Positions 18,395 through 26,681 of a stretch of DNA of 64,000 nucleotides are shown piece after piece. Made by a program: the position numbers and the translations under genes. The DNA is from Clostridium mobile (GTDB taxonomy: Bacteria; Bacillota; Clostridia; Clostridiales; Clostridiaceae). Location: the NCBI RefSeq assembly GCF_018918285.1, contig NZ_JAHLQF010000002.1:620001-684000 (forward strand), in the 5' to 3' direction. The notes beneath the pieces were generated by a model, which worked only from the letters and a program-made list of their open reading frames with translations, was not told where the DNA came from and ran no database searches. The stretch's first letter is position 1, and every line of letters starts with the position of its first letter.

Positions 18395-18425
18395 GGGGTA
18401 CCTAAAAAATTTAAGCAATCGTAAT
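18395..18425 (+). promoter_or_regulatory. Candidate SigI-dependent promoter
   Basis: GGGGTACC (18395-18402), an A run, then ATCGTAAT (18418-18425); 17 bases separate ACC from CGTA. Matches the element upstream of sigI at 16582-16612 (18 bases). Confidence 0.6.
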
Positions 18426-18458
18426 TATATAGTACAAAATAAAAGGAGGTATAGTAAA

Positions 18459-19064
18459 ATGAAAAAATGGCTAAGTGTATTAACTATCGCATGCTTGGTA
18501 TTTGTACTGAGGGGCACTTCAGTAAGTGCCGCTACACCACCAGGCCTAGCTAAGAAGGGAGGGTTGCCACCAGGAATACAAAAACGATTTATAGAAGAGA
18601 AAAAAGAGAAAAAATATTCTACAGTAGTGAAAGATATAAACTTGGAAGAGAGAAGAATCACTATTGAAGATGGAACAGCAATTCTTAATTTGTTGGTTTC
18701 AGATAAAGCTAAAATAGAATTAAATAAGAAATCAGCAAAGCTTGAAGAGATAATGAAAAATGATAAAATTTTTATTAAATTAGATAAAAAAAATACCATC
18801 ACTGAACTTAGGGCTACAAGAGGAGAAGAAACAGTACATAATATTGAAGGGACTATAACTAAAATTGATTACAATAACTTAGAATTTGAACTTCAAGAGG
18901 GTACAAAGATAACTTTATATAAAGTTAAAAGTAGCACACCTATAAAAATAGATGGTGAAACAAAAACTTTTAAAGACTTAGTAGTTGGAATGAAGATAAA
19001 AGCTTCTGCAACAGATAAAAATATACTTAGTATAGAAGCTAAGTCTTTACAAAAAAACATTTAA
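18459..19064 (+). CDS. Secreted protein with two small beta-type repeats (DUF5666-like)
   Basis: 201 residues from ATG 18459, which has AAAGGAGG 9 bases upstream; earlier in-frame starts lack a site. A Sec signal peptide ends near VSAA. The mature part opens with a Pro/Gly-rich TPPGLAKKGGLPPG stretch. Two repeats of ~60 residues follow, each of the type 'GTI..ID....F.L..GT.I.L...TPI.IDG', like the protein at 60122. Probably cell-surface exposed. A SigI-like promoter just upstream suggests it is a target of the sigma factor encoded before it. Confidence 0.75.
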   Translation: MKKWLSVLTIACLVFVLRGTSVSAATPPGLAKKGGLPPGIQKRFIEEKKEKKYSTVVKDINLEERRITIEDGTAILNLLVSDKAKIELNKKSAKLEEIMKNDKIFIKLDKKNTITELRATRGEETVHNIEGTITKIDYNNLEFELQEGTKITLYKVKSSTPIKIDGETKTFKDLVVGMKIKASATDKNILSIEAKSLQKNI

Positions 19065-19161
19065 AGTATATTGCAAATTAACATGTAAACATACTCAATT
19101 ATACTACGATTAAATTTATAAAAATATGGAAATTCAACAAATTGTATGATATTCTTATACT

Positions 19162-19281
19162 ATGAAAATTAAACATAAAGATAGAGCTAAGGTAGATAAT
19201 TACCTCAACTATGCTGAACCACCTATAGAGCAAGGTGCTTTAGCTAAGAACCATAAAGATATGAGTGTAATTCTGAAATAA
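19162..19281 (+). CDS. Possible small protein, 39 residues
   Basis: An ATG-to-TAA frame encoding a basic, soluble peptide beginning MKIKHKDRAKVDNYL and containing YAEPPIEQGALAKN. The terminator follows directly. There is no convincing SD sequence before the ATG, and no family is recognised. It could be a real small protein or a chance frame in an untranslated transcript. Confidence 0.3.
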   Translation: MKIKHKDRAKVDNYLNYAEPPIEQGALAKNHKDMSVILK

Positions 19282-19315
19282 AATCTTCTTATCTACGGAT
19301 AAGGAGATTTTGTTT
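19282..19315 (+). terminator. Terminator
   Basis: AATCTTCTTATC (19282-19293) pairs with GATAAGGAGATT (19298-19309) around TACG, then TTGTTTT. Confidence 0.8.
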
Positions 19316-19385
19316 TAATCAATAATCTTAGAGAGTTGATACTATGAATAGGTCTTAATAATCATATTTAGAGGTGGTATTAATT

Positions 19386-19970
19386 ATGTTTGAGTTTATA
19401 AAACAATTTGTTAAAAATCCTAAATTTATTGGAGCAGTGGCACCAAGTAGTAAATATTTAGCAGAAAAAATGATAGAAGATATAGACTTTGAAATATGTA
19501 ATTGTATTATAGAGTATGGACCTGGCACTGGTGTTTTTACAGAAAAGCTTATCGCAAGAAAAAAAGAGGACACGCTATTACTTGTTTTTGAAAACAATAA
19601 AGAGTTTTATGAAGATCTCTTAAATACTTATAGATATAAGAATAATGTTAAGATAATAAATGATGGGGCTGAAAATGCAAAAAAATATCTAGAGTATTAC
19701 AACGTGAAGCAGGTAGATTATATTGTATCAGGAATACCTTTTACAGTGTTGCCTGTAAATATTTCAAATAGAATATTGGAGACTACAAAAGAAATATTAG
19801 ATGATAATGGAGAATTTATTACTTTTCAGTACTCTTTAATAAAAATAAATTTTTTTAAGGACTATTTTAATGATATAAAAAATAAGAAGGTTATGTTAAA
19901 TTTACCACCTGCCTATGTGTTGAAATGTAGAGAAGAAGAGATTTATGAAGGACGAGATATTAGTTGTTGA
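19386..19970 (+). CDS. SAM-dependent methyltransferase, phospholipid N-methyltransferase-like
   Basis: 194 residues. The N-terminal FIKQFVKNPKFIGAVAPSSKYLAEKM is typical of the PmtA/KsgA-like group. Motif I is EYGPGTGVFT, and VSGIPFTVLP replaces the N-P-P-Y loop of rRNA methylases. That loop and the short length fit phospholipid or small-lipid methyltransferases better than KsgA, but the substrate is uncertain. ATG 19386 is chosen for the GAGGTGG site upstream. It faces the Lrp gene across a long hairpin. Confidence 0.75.
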   Translation: MFEFIKQFVKNPKFIGAVAPSSKYLAEKMIEDIDFEICNCIIEYGPGTGVFTEKLIARKKEDTLLLVFENNKEFYEDLLNTYRYKNNVKIINDGAENAKKYLEYYNVKQVDYIVSGIPFTVLPVNISNRILETTKEILDDNGEFITFQYSLIKINFFKDYFNDIKNKKVMLNLPPAYVLKCREEEIYEGRDISC

Positions 19971-20031
19971 CAATATAAAAGTATTTAATAAATGTGTAAT
20001 AAGTATCATAGACATAATAGCAGAATCTATA

Positions 20032-20121
20032 TAGGGTGTTTATAAAAGTATGTGAGCTTCTTTGGATAATTTACATTGCATATCCAATTTAAGGCTTACG
20101 CAAATTTTTATAAACACCCTA
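20032..20121. repeat. 90-base inverted-repeat hairpin, bidirectional terminator or MITE-like
   Basis: A perfect 16-bp terminal inverted repeat: TAGGGTGTTTATAAAA (20032-20047) with 20106-20121. The interior is partly self-complementary, including TTGGATA/TATCCAA. It sits between two convergent genes and has T runs outside both arms (TTTTT on one side), so it can end transcripts from both directions. The length and end structure also resemble a miniature transposable element. Confidence 0.6.
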
Positions 20122-20159
20122 ATTTTTAGAAAATCTACTTAAGCTATTATTTTTACATA

Positions 20160-20597
20160 CTATTTAGTATCAATCTTCACATTGTCTTTTATAGTAGAAG
20201 AGAGGACTATAAATGTTTCTGTATTTCCAAACATTTGAATTTTGCCGATCAAATTTTCTAGGTCTGAAATATTGGACACTCTAGCTTTTAGAATCTTGCA
20301 GTAGGGGCCTGTGACATGGTGGCACTCTATAATTGAATCTTCATTTTTGATGAATTCCATAAACTTTTCATTTTGCTGAATATTCATATCTAAATTGATA
20401 AGAACATTAATAGTTTGTCCTATCTTTTCATAATCAATAATAGCTTTATAACCCTTTATAATGCCATCTTCCTCAAGTCTTTTTACCCTTTCTGCTGCTG
20501 CAGGAGCACTAAGACATACCTTTTGAGCAAGCTCCTTTATGGATATTCTCCCGTCTTCTACAAGTGTTTCTATAATTTTGTGATTTGTGGAATCCAT
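20160..20597 (-). CDS. Lrp/AsnC-family transcriptional regulator
   Basis: 145 residues. The N-terminal winged HTH reads LVEDGRISIKELAQKVCLS, and the C-terminal RAM (ligand-binding) domain contains VTGPYCKILKARV. GGAGGA lies upstream of the ATG. It is 18 bases downstream of the asparaginase gene on the same strand, so probably co-transcribed. Lrp proteins answer to amino acids, and asparagine or aspartate is a natural guess here, from position only. Confidence 0.9.
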   Translation of the reverse strand: MDSTNHKIIETLVEDGRISIKELAQKVCLSAPAAAERVKRLEEDGIIKGYKAIIDYEKIGQTINVLINLDMNIQQNEKFMEFIKNEDSIIECHHVTGPYCKILKARVSNISDLENLIGKIQMFGNTETFIVLSSTIKDNVKIDTK

Positions 20598-20615
20598 ATA
20601 TATTCCTCCTTGCCA

Positions 20616-21599
20616 TCAATAATAGTTTTTTTCGAATATATCTTTTATTTCAGGTATTTTATTTGTGTATCCAAGGGCAACCATAAGTTTGATTCTTGCT
20701 TTATGTCCGTTAAGATTATCTCCTAAAATTACACCTTTTTCTCTAAGTCCTCTTCCGGCGCCTTCATATCCATAATCATCAAGAACCTTTCCCATAAGGC
20801 ATCTTGAAACCAGCACTACGGGAATGTTTTTACTTAAGGCATATTCTACACCTTGTACCATCTTAGGAGGAATATTTCCTCTTCCCATTCCTTCAATAAC
20901 TATACCTTGAGTATCTGAATCTACACAGAATTTTATGAGACGATCGTCCATACCACAACCGCATTTTATTATATCCACTTGGCTATTGATTTTTTCTGCG
21001 GGGATATATTGGCTTTTGGTATAGTTATAATAAAAATATACCTTGTTATTGTCAACAAAGCCAATAGGACCAAAATCCATACTTTTAAAGGTGTCCAGGG
21101 TATGTGTATTGGTCTTGGTAACCTGTGAAGCAGCGTGGACTTCATTGTTCATAACCACCATAACCCCTCTGTTCCATGCTTCATCTGATGCAGCAGTATT
21201 TACTGCATCAATTAGGTTAGTGGGACCGTCCCAACCAAATTGTGAACTGTTTTTCATGGAACCCATGAAAACTACTGGGTTAGGGTATTTATATGTAAGA
21301 TCCACTAAATAAGCAGTTTCTTCTAGGGAGTCTGTCCCATGAGTAACTACAACTCCATCATAGCCACCACATGTGACTTTATCTTGTATTATTTTTGACA
21401 GTTCAAACATTTTTTCAGGAGTCATATGAGGTCCTGGAAGCATGCCGAAATTCAGAAAATCAATAATTGCAATGTTTTCAATGCCAGGTGTAAGTTTTAT
21501 GATTTCATCTCCTGTGAGAGCAGGGACAGCTGCATGAGTGGTTTCATTTTCTTTCATGGATATGGTCCCGCCAGTAAATATTATAATGATTTTTTTCAT
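20616..21599 (-). CDS. L-asparaginase
   Basis: About 328 residues. The two catalytic signatures are clear: IFTGGTISM near the N-terminus (nucleophile Thr in GGTI) and VVTHGTDSLEETAYL (Thr-Asp pair). The start at 21599 has GAAAGGA 8 bases upstream; a 15-codon longer frame lacks a site. No signal peptide, so it is cytoplasmic, hydrolysing asparagine to aspartate and ammonia. Likely co-transcribed with the Lrp gene. Confidence 0.93.
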   Translation of the reverse strand: MKKIIIIFTGGTISMKENETTHAAVPALTGDEIIKLTPGIENIAIIDFLNFGMLPGPHMTPEKMFELSKIIQDKVTCGGYDGVVVTHGTDSLEETAYLVDLTYKYPNPVVFMGSMKNSSQFGWDGPTNLIDAVNTAASDEAWNRGVMVVMNNEVHAASQVTKTNTHTLDTFKSMDFGPIGFVDNNKVYFYYNYTKSQYIPAEKINSQVDIIKCGCGMDDRLIKFCVDSDTQGIVIEGMGRGNIPPKMVQGVEYALSKNIPVVLVSRCLMGKVLDDYGYEGAGRGLREKGVILGDNLNGHKARIKLMVALGYTNKIPEIKDIFEKNYY

Positions 21600-21849
21600 T
21601 GTTATATTCCTTTCTTTTTTATAATAGAAAAAGGGATTTTGCACACTTCTTAATTAATTAATATTAGTAATTATTGCTATTAATGCTTTAGACTTAAGTT
21701 TAACATGGACAATTTTATGTGTACATACATTATATAAGGTTAAGTTCAGTGCTTAACTAATAAAATTAACAAAAGTATAAAAGCTAATTAGTAAAATTAG
21801 GTATAATAAGAATATTGTTGACTTTAATAAACAATAGTATGAAAATAGA

Positions 21850-21876
21850 AAAAGCTATTGGAGAATATCCAATAGC
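21850..21876 (-). terminator. Terminator of the minus-strand operon 21894-24793
   Basis: Read on the minus strand: GCTATTGGA, loop, TCCAATAGC, then TTTTTC. A near copy lies at 25974-25997. Confidence 0.8.
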
Positions 21877-21893
21877 CTAATTTATATACATTT

Positions 21894-22607
21894 TTAAACA
21901 TTTTGACTAGTATTTTTGGTGCTTTTAGTATTTTTAAATAAATCTTTATTTAACCAGTAAGAGTATGCCATTGAAATTAATATGAATATAGGCATTACAT
22001 ATCCTTGAATAGTAGCATATTTTCCTCTTGAAACAATAATCAAAAATATAATTGGCAGTACTATAGGTAAAATGCTTTCTTTTTTACTTTTTATAATGAA
22101 TGGAGCCATAATTGAACCGAACAAAGCAGGGATAAGATTATTAAATGCTGGCTGTATATATGGGTTATTAAACAGTGGTTCTATTAAAGAGCCAAGGAAT
22201 AACATTCCTAAAAAAACTATAACAACTGTCACGATAGATGAAGCAGCAATGGCGATTATAGCTAATACATCACCTTTTTCAGTTCCGGGCTCACATCCGG
22301 TAACTTCCATAGCACTTAAGGCAGCAGGAAGTTTAAGATTGCTTAAATTTCCGGTTATACAGCCAAGATAAACTCCGCCTGCACCTATAATAGGTGAAAA
22401 AGAGAGAATCTCACAAATTCCCGCTGCAGCAAAGGTAATAAATATTGGTGCAGTATTAGCAATAACTTTAGCCATATCTACGTCAGCTTTGTAGTAAAGT
22501 GCTAAAACTATAGGAAGCATAAGGAAACATGTAAGTGCTAATATTACTGTGATTCTTCCAGCTCTGTGTACTGATTTTGAAAAATTTTCTGTATTATTAT
22601 TCATCAT
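21894..22607 (-). CDS. Integral membrane protein, partner of a DUF5058 protein
   Basis: 237 residues with about six to seven membrane helices and Gly-rich motifs such as PIIGAGGVYLGCITGN that look like transporter reentrant or binding segments. It follows the DUF5058 gene by 17 bases. The two proteins are probably subunits of one carrier. No named family is recognised for this subunit. Confidence 0.7.
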   Translation of the reverse strand: MMNNNTENFSKSVHRAGRITVILALTCFLMLPIVLALYYKADVDMAKVIANTAPIFITFAAAGICEILSFSPIIGAGGVYLGCITGNLSNLKLPAALSAMEVTGCEPGTEKGDVLAIIAIAASSIVTVVIVFLGMLFLGSLIEPLFNNPYIQPAFNNLIPALFGSIMAPFIIKSKKESILPIVLPIIFLIIVSRGKYATIQGYVMPIFILISMAYSYWLNKDLFKNTKSTKNTSQNV

Positions 22608-22624
22608 ATTAACCCCCTAAGCTA

Positions 22625-23344
22625 TTATTTTAAAAAAAGATTTAACAAGGAAGCGGAAGCCATTCCTGCAATAATGCTTAAAGAGAAAGAAAACTCTTTA
22701 AGGGATTTATGCTTTTCAGAAAGCTTTCCAAAAACAAGAGAGGCAATACCAGATATAACTAAAGTTGTTATGGATAATGGGTTTTTAACATTGCTTATAT
22801 GGGGAGCAGCTAATACTCCGTACATACCAAGAAACATTGCCGTAGTCATAATTGGAACAACAGCACTATTTAATGATTTCATACTTCTAACTTTTTCATC
22901 ATATTTTTTTAAAAATAAAACATTAAACATATTACCGCCCAATATAGCTACGCTAACTACGAATATAATGGCGATAAACACATCTGGTGTAAAGTTTGAT
23001 GCAAAAATACTTTCATATCCGAATGCTTCAGCAGCCATATTGGCAGCCATAGTTTCATAAGTTACTGAACCAACTACGCTAAGTCTTAGCCATGGAAAGA
23101 ATTTGCCAAGGGCAGGTACTAACATCAAATAACTAATAATGATAGGAAGTGATGGTATAATAGCAAATACTGAGCTACTTTTAGTAGCTTTCTTCATCTC
23201 ATCACTAGTTAAGCCAATTTCTTTTCCTCTTTTCCATGCTATTCTCATAAATATAATAGGCTGAATTAAAACTATTAAGATAGTAATCCCGCATAAAAGT
23301 AACATAATATTACTGTTAGCAATGGCTAAATGTTCTTTTGGCAT
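22625..23344 (-). CDS. DUF5058-family membrane protein
   Basis: 239 residues with about five to six membrane helices. The N-terminal IFMRIAWKRGKEIGLT and the GSVTYETMAANMAAEAFG segment look like the DUF5058 family. Genes of this family are often found beside M20 peptidases, as here (39 bases downstream of one). I infer uptake or export of the amidohydrolase substrate or product. AGGAGG precedes the start. Confidence 0.72.
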   Translation of the reverse strand: MPKEHLAIANSNIMLLLCGITILIVLIQPIIFMRIAWKRGKEIGLTSDEMKKATKSSSVFAIIPSLPIIISYLMLVPALGKFFPWLRLSVVGSVTYETMAANMAAEAFGYESIFASNFTPDVFIAIIFVVSVAILGGNMFNVLFLKKYDEKVRSMKSLNSAVVPIMTTAMFLGMYGVLAAPHISNVKNPLSITTLVISGIASLVFGKLSEKHKSLKEFSFSLSIIAGMASASLLNLFLK

Positions 23345-23383
23345 AATAAAACCTCCTATTTTTTTAGTGTTATATTGATAAAA

Positions 23384-24793
23384 TTAATAACCAGGTAAAA
23401 CTTCTTCTGGAATTGGACAGATGTATTTTTCTTGACTGAAATCCTTTTCAAAAGCTTCCTTAATTTCTTGCAATACCTGTGGACTTTGTAAAATATCAAA
23501 GGCAGATAATGCCATTGTCTTAGCAGCAGTGATCATACCCTGATGTGCTAAGTTTGATTTTCCCTGAGCAACAAGCTGCCATGAGTGCATAGGAGTCTCG
23601 CAAGCTGCGCAAGAGGTAGTAAACTGTGCAGTAGGTACTACCCAACTAACATCTCCTACATCTGTAGAGCCACTGCCAAGTCCATTTGTTCCTTCAATGA
23701 ATCCATTGCAGATACCAGTTTCCTCAATATATTCTACAAGTTTTTTATCTTCAAGCTTATGCAAGAAACCATCCATAGAAGGCATTGTATCAATCATAGA
23801 CTTAGCAAGGGAAATATCTTCTTGAGTATAATTAGCTATAGGTAGAACTTCTTTTAGATTTTTTTCTATTAGCTTTGTTAGAGGAATATTTGGTCTATAT
23901 TCACACTCACCAGTATCAAATTTAGTTTCTACTTGAGTTTCCGTCATAAGAGCAGCTCCATCGGCAATTTTGCAAACCCTACTATAAATATCTCTCACTT
24001 GACTTATATGTGGTGCTCTCATAAGGTAAAGCACTGTAGCTTCAGCTTGTACAATATTTGGAGCTATGCCACCAGTATTTGTAACAGCGTAATGAACTCT
24101 TGCATCTGAAATAATATGCTCTCTAAGGTAGTTAACCCCTACATTCATAAGCTCTACGGCATCCAATGCACTGCGGCCTAAATGAGGTGATGCTGCAGCA
24201 TGGGAGCTTATACCTTTAAAATTGAAATACACTTGATTAGTTGCTAAACTGCTATCTTCCCAAACCATATTCTGTGAAGCAGGGTGCCATGTCATTGCCA
24301 CATCTACACCTTCGAAGCAACCGCTTCTTACCATAAATACTTTGCCTGCTCCACCTTCTTCAGCAGGACAACCAAAGAATTTTATAGTTCCCTTCATGCC
24401 TGTTTCTTTTAGATATTCCTTAACTGCAATACATGCTGCTAGGGAACCTGTCCCTAAAAGGTGGTGACCACATCCATGGCCAGGAGCGCCCTCCACTAGG
24501 GGTTCTTTATGTGTTACACCGCTTTTTTGGCTCATATTTGAAAGGGCATCAAATTCTCCTAAAATACCAATGACAGGATTTCCACTTCCATAGCTAGCAA
24601 TAAATGCGGTTTTAATCCCTGCAACATTTTTTTCTACGGTAAACCCTTCATTCTCCAAAACGCTAGAAAGTAATTCTGAGGATTTTTTCTCCTTAAATTG
24701 TAATTCAGCAAAGTCCCAAATTTTATCACTGATTTTTGAAAAATCTTTAACTTTGCTATCCAAAAATGCTATTAGTTTTTCTTTAGTATCCAT
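23384..24793 (-). CDS. M20-family amidohydrolase, AbgB-like
   Basis: 469 residues. Metal-site and domain motifs are EFDALSNMSQ, EGAPGHGCGHHLLGTGS, CPAEEGGAGKV, WHPASQN, and the dimerisation-domain NTGGIAPNIVQAEA. The GHGCGHH form and the length match the p-aminobenzoyl-glutamate hydrolase B / M20 amidohydrolase branch. Such enzymes cleave N-acyl amino acids or dipeptides in the cytoplasm. First gene of the operon, divergent from the LysR regulator at 24945, which probably controls it. Confidence 0.9.
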   Translation of the reverse strand: MDTKEKLIAFLDSKVKDFSKISDKIWDFAELQFKEKKSSELLSSVLENEGFTVEKNVAGIKTAFIASYGSGNPVIGILGEFDALSNMSQKSGVTHKEPLVEGAPGHGCGHHLLGTGSLAACIAVKEYLKETGMKGTIKFFGCPAEEGGAGKVFMVRSGCFEGVDVAMTWHPASQNMVWEDSSLATNQVYFNFKGISSHAAASPHLGRSALDAVELMNVGVNYLREHIISDARVHYAVTNTGGIAPNIVQAEATVLYLMRAPHISQVRDIYSRVCKIADGAALMTETQVETKFDTGECEYRPNIPLTKLIEKNLKEVLPIANYTQEDISLAKSMIDTMPSMDGFLHKLEDKKLVEYIEETGICNGFIEGTNGLGSGSTDVGDVSWVVPTAQFTTSCAACETPMHSWQLVAQGKSNLAHQGMITAAKTMALSAFDILQSPQVLQEIKEAFEKDFSQEKYICPIPEEVLPGY

Positions 24794-24886
24794 AAGTACC
24801 TCCTTATAAATTGTTGGAATATTGACACTATGCAGTATTTTCTTTATAATAGCATTAATTTTTAATATTACGTTAATACTTTTTAG

Positions 24887-24900
24887 TTATGGAGCCATAA
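24887..24900. promoter_or_regulatory. Palindromic candidate LysR binding site
   Basis: TTATGG-AG-CCATAA, a perfect palindrome in the 151-base gap between the divergent amidohydrolase and LysR genes. A T...A dyad of this size fits LysR-type operators. Confidence 0.55.
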
Positions 24901-24944
24901 CATTTAGCAATAGGGTAAACTTCATTGAGAAAGAGGTGTAAATT

Positions 24945-25904
24945 TTGAAAGTTGAATATTTAAAATATGTCATAGAAGTAGAAAGACAGGGATCCATATC
25001 TAAGGCTGCTCGTTCTCTTTTTTTGACACAGCCACATTTAAGTAAAACCATTCGTGAACTTGAAGAAGAACTTAATATAACTATTTTTGTAAGGGATAAT
25101 AATGGCGTCCAAATAACTGATCAGGGGAAAGAATTTCTTGAACATGCTAAAAAAATAATTAAAGACTTAGAAAACTTTATAAAGTTATATAAGGATACGC
25201 AAAGTAAATCATATAATTTTAAGCTTTCTACTATATATTCATCACATATTGTAGAGACTTTTTTTAGACTTAATAAAGAATATAAAGATGAAACAAATAC
25301 ACAATTTTACATAAAAGAAACGGACAATTACACTGTAATAAATGATATTTATTCACAAGAGTCTAATGTTGGTGTCATATATGTTCCCAAGTCTATGAAA
25401 AACACTTTTATTAATACACTTAAAATGAAAAATATAGATTATAAATTTATTTGTGATTTAGGTAAACAAGTTATACTATCTAAAAATCATCCACTGCTAA
25501 AAAATGGCCATAAAATACAATCAAAAGATCTTTATAAATATGGTATGGTTAGATATGCTGATTTTATGGGATTTGGAATTGAAAGTGTGGATTATTTATC
25601 CGCATATAATTTAAAAGGTATGGATAAGATCACTAAAATTATATATGTACATAATCGTGCAACACTACATAATGTACTAACTCAAACAGATTATTTTACC
25701 ATAGGGATGATAGATGCTATAAATCAAGAAGAGATGCACAACATTACATCTGCTACCATTGAAGATGATGATGAATTTCAAAGTGTATGGGGTGAAATGT
25801 GGGCCATAAATTTAAAGGATAAAACTATGGATGAGCTTTCAAAGAAGTTTATTAAAATATTAAAAAATAACTATGGAAAAATGAAAAAACAGGATATACC
25901 TTGA
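24945..25904 (+). CDS. LysR-family transcriptional regulator
   Basis: 319 residues starting at TTG behind AGAGGTG. The N-terminal winged HTH reads MKVEYLKYVIEVERQGSISK then AARSLFLTQPHLSKTIRELE. The effector domain runs from ~90 to the end. It is divergent from the amidohydrolase/DUF5058 operon with a palindrome between them, the classic LysR arrangement, so it likely activates that operon in answer to its substrate. Confidence 0.92.
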   Translation: MKVEYLKYVIEVERQGSISKAARSLFLTQPHLSKTIRELEEELNITIFVRDNNGVQITDQGKEFLEHAKKIIKDLENFIKLYKDTQSKSYNFKLSTIYSSHIVETFFRLNKEYKDETNTQFYIKETDNYTVINDIYSQESNVGVIYVPKSMKNTFINTLKMKNIDYKFICDLGKQVILSKNHPLLKNGHKIQSKDLYKYGMVRYADFMGFGIESVDYLSAYNLKGMDKITKIIYVHNRATLHNVLTQTDYFTIGMIDAINQEEMHNITSATIEDDDEFQSVWGEMWAINLKDKTMDELSKKFIKILKNNYGKMKKQDIP

Positions 25905-25959
25905 TTGTAATGAAAGATATTATAGAGATGAGCCATTGTAAGCTTATATAATTGTAAGC

Positions 25960-26298
25960 TTATATATAAGAAAAGCTACTGGAAAATATCCAATAGCCTG
26001 AGTTGAAATTTCTTATAAAAACATGTATAGAGACAAAGGTTAATATAAAGAAGAAAAATATAACTTGAATAATTATTTTATTTTCCTTTTCATTTCTGGA
26101 ATTTTTGCATTTAAAATAAATCAAGATTAAAAGCAATAAAGGTACCACAGATAAAATAATTCTAAATATATCAATATAGAATTGGATATTGTCACCGTCG
26201 ATTGCAAAGGTTGGAATAAAAACAAATGCATATAATATATAATATCCTTTTTTATTTAAAATATCTTGTTGCAAATCATGTAAGAATTTAGTATTCAT
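25960..26298 (-). CDS. Small membrane protein, 112 residues
   Basis: Three hydrophobic helices (about residues 20-35, 45-63 and 77-97). GAAAGGA lies upstream of the ATG at 26298. The last ~12 codons lie in a terminator hairpin, so the C-terminus may be a read-through or truncated end. No family recognised. Confidence 0.55.
   Translation of the reverse strand: MNTKFLHDLQQDILNKKGYYILYAFVFIPTFAIDGDNIQFYIDIFRIILSVVPLLLLILIYFKCKNSRNEKENKIIIQVIFFFFILTFVSIHVFIRNFNSGYWIFSSSFSYI
25974..25997 (-). terminator. Terminator hairpin inside the last codons of the 112-residue gene
   Basis: Minus-strand GCTATTGGA...TCCAGTAGC followed by TTTTCTT. Nearly identical to 21850-21876. Confidence 0.65.
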
Positions 26299-26681
26299 AA
26301 AAATCTAATCCTTTCAAATTCATAAATTACATAAGGTGTACAGCTACCTAAATATTTTTCGCAACTAAAATAATATCAATCTTTTGATTATATAAAGATT
26401 ATAGCATGGTTGGTATTAAAATGGAAGTTATGGAATATAAAACAAAAATCAGCTTCTGTTGAATAGCAGGAGCTATTTTTATTTTAGAAATGGTTTTATA
26501 TAGATTAGATCTATAATGTTGTGGATCTTTAATATTAAAGCTATAATTTATAAGGACTTTATAAAACTTTAGAATTTCTTTATAATTAGTTTAGAAAAAT
26601 TATAGATGCTTCATTTAGAATGAATATAGGGAAAGCTTTCCTATTGTGTTTTAAATAAAAAGATAAAGGAGATGTTATAAA
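26299..26681. other. Intergenic region, 383 bases
   Basis: No gene seen. It has a terminator-like hairpin, AGCTTCTG...CAGGAGCT followed by ATTTTTATTTT (about 26451-26483), that does not follow any plus-strand gene. A short palindrome centred on AAAGCTTT lies near 26632. The promoter of the 26682 gene should lie here but no clear -35/-10 pair stands out. Confidence 0.5.

Larger units (their letters stand above)
19065..19385. other. Intergenic region with a possible small ORF and a terminator
   Basis: Holds a 39-codon ORF (19162-19281) without a clear ribosome site, then a strong terminator hairpin at 19282-19315. Nothing else was recognised. Confidence 0.5.

Noticed and set aside
22072-23060. 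Plus-strand frames inside the DUF5058 operon
   Set aside because: Mirror images of the minus-strand membrane genes, without ribosome sites.
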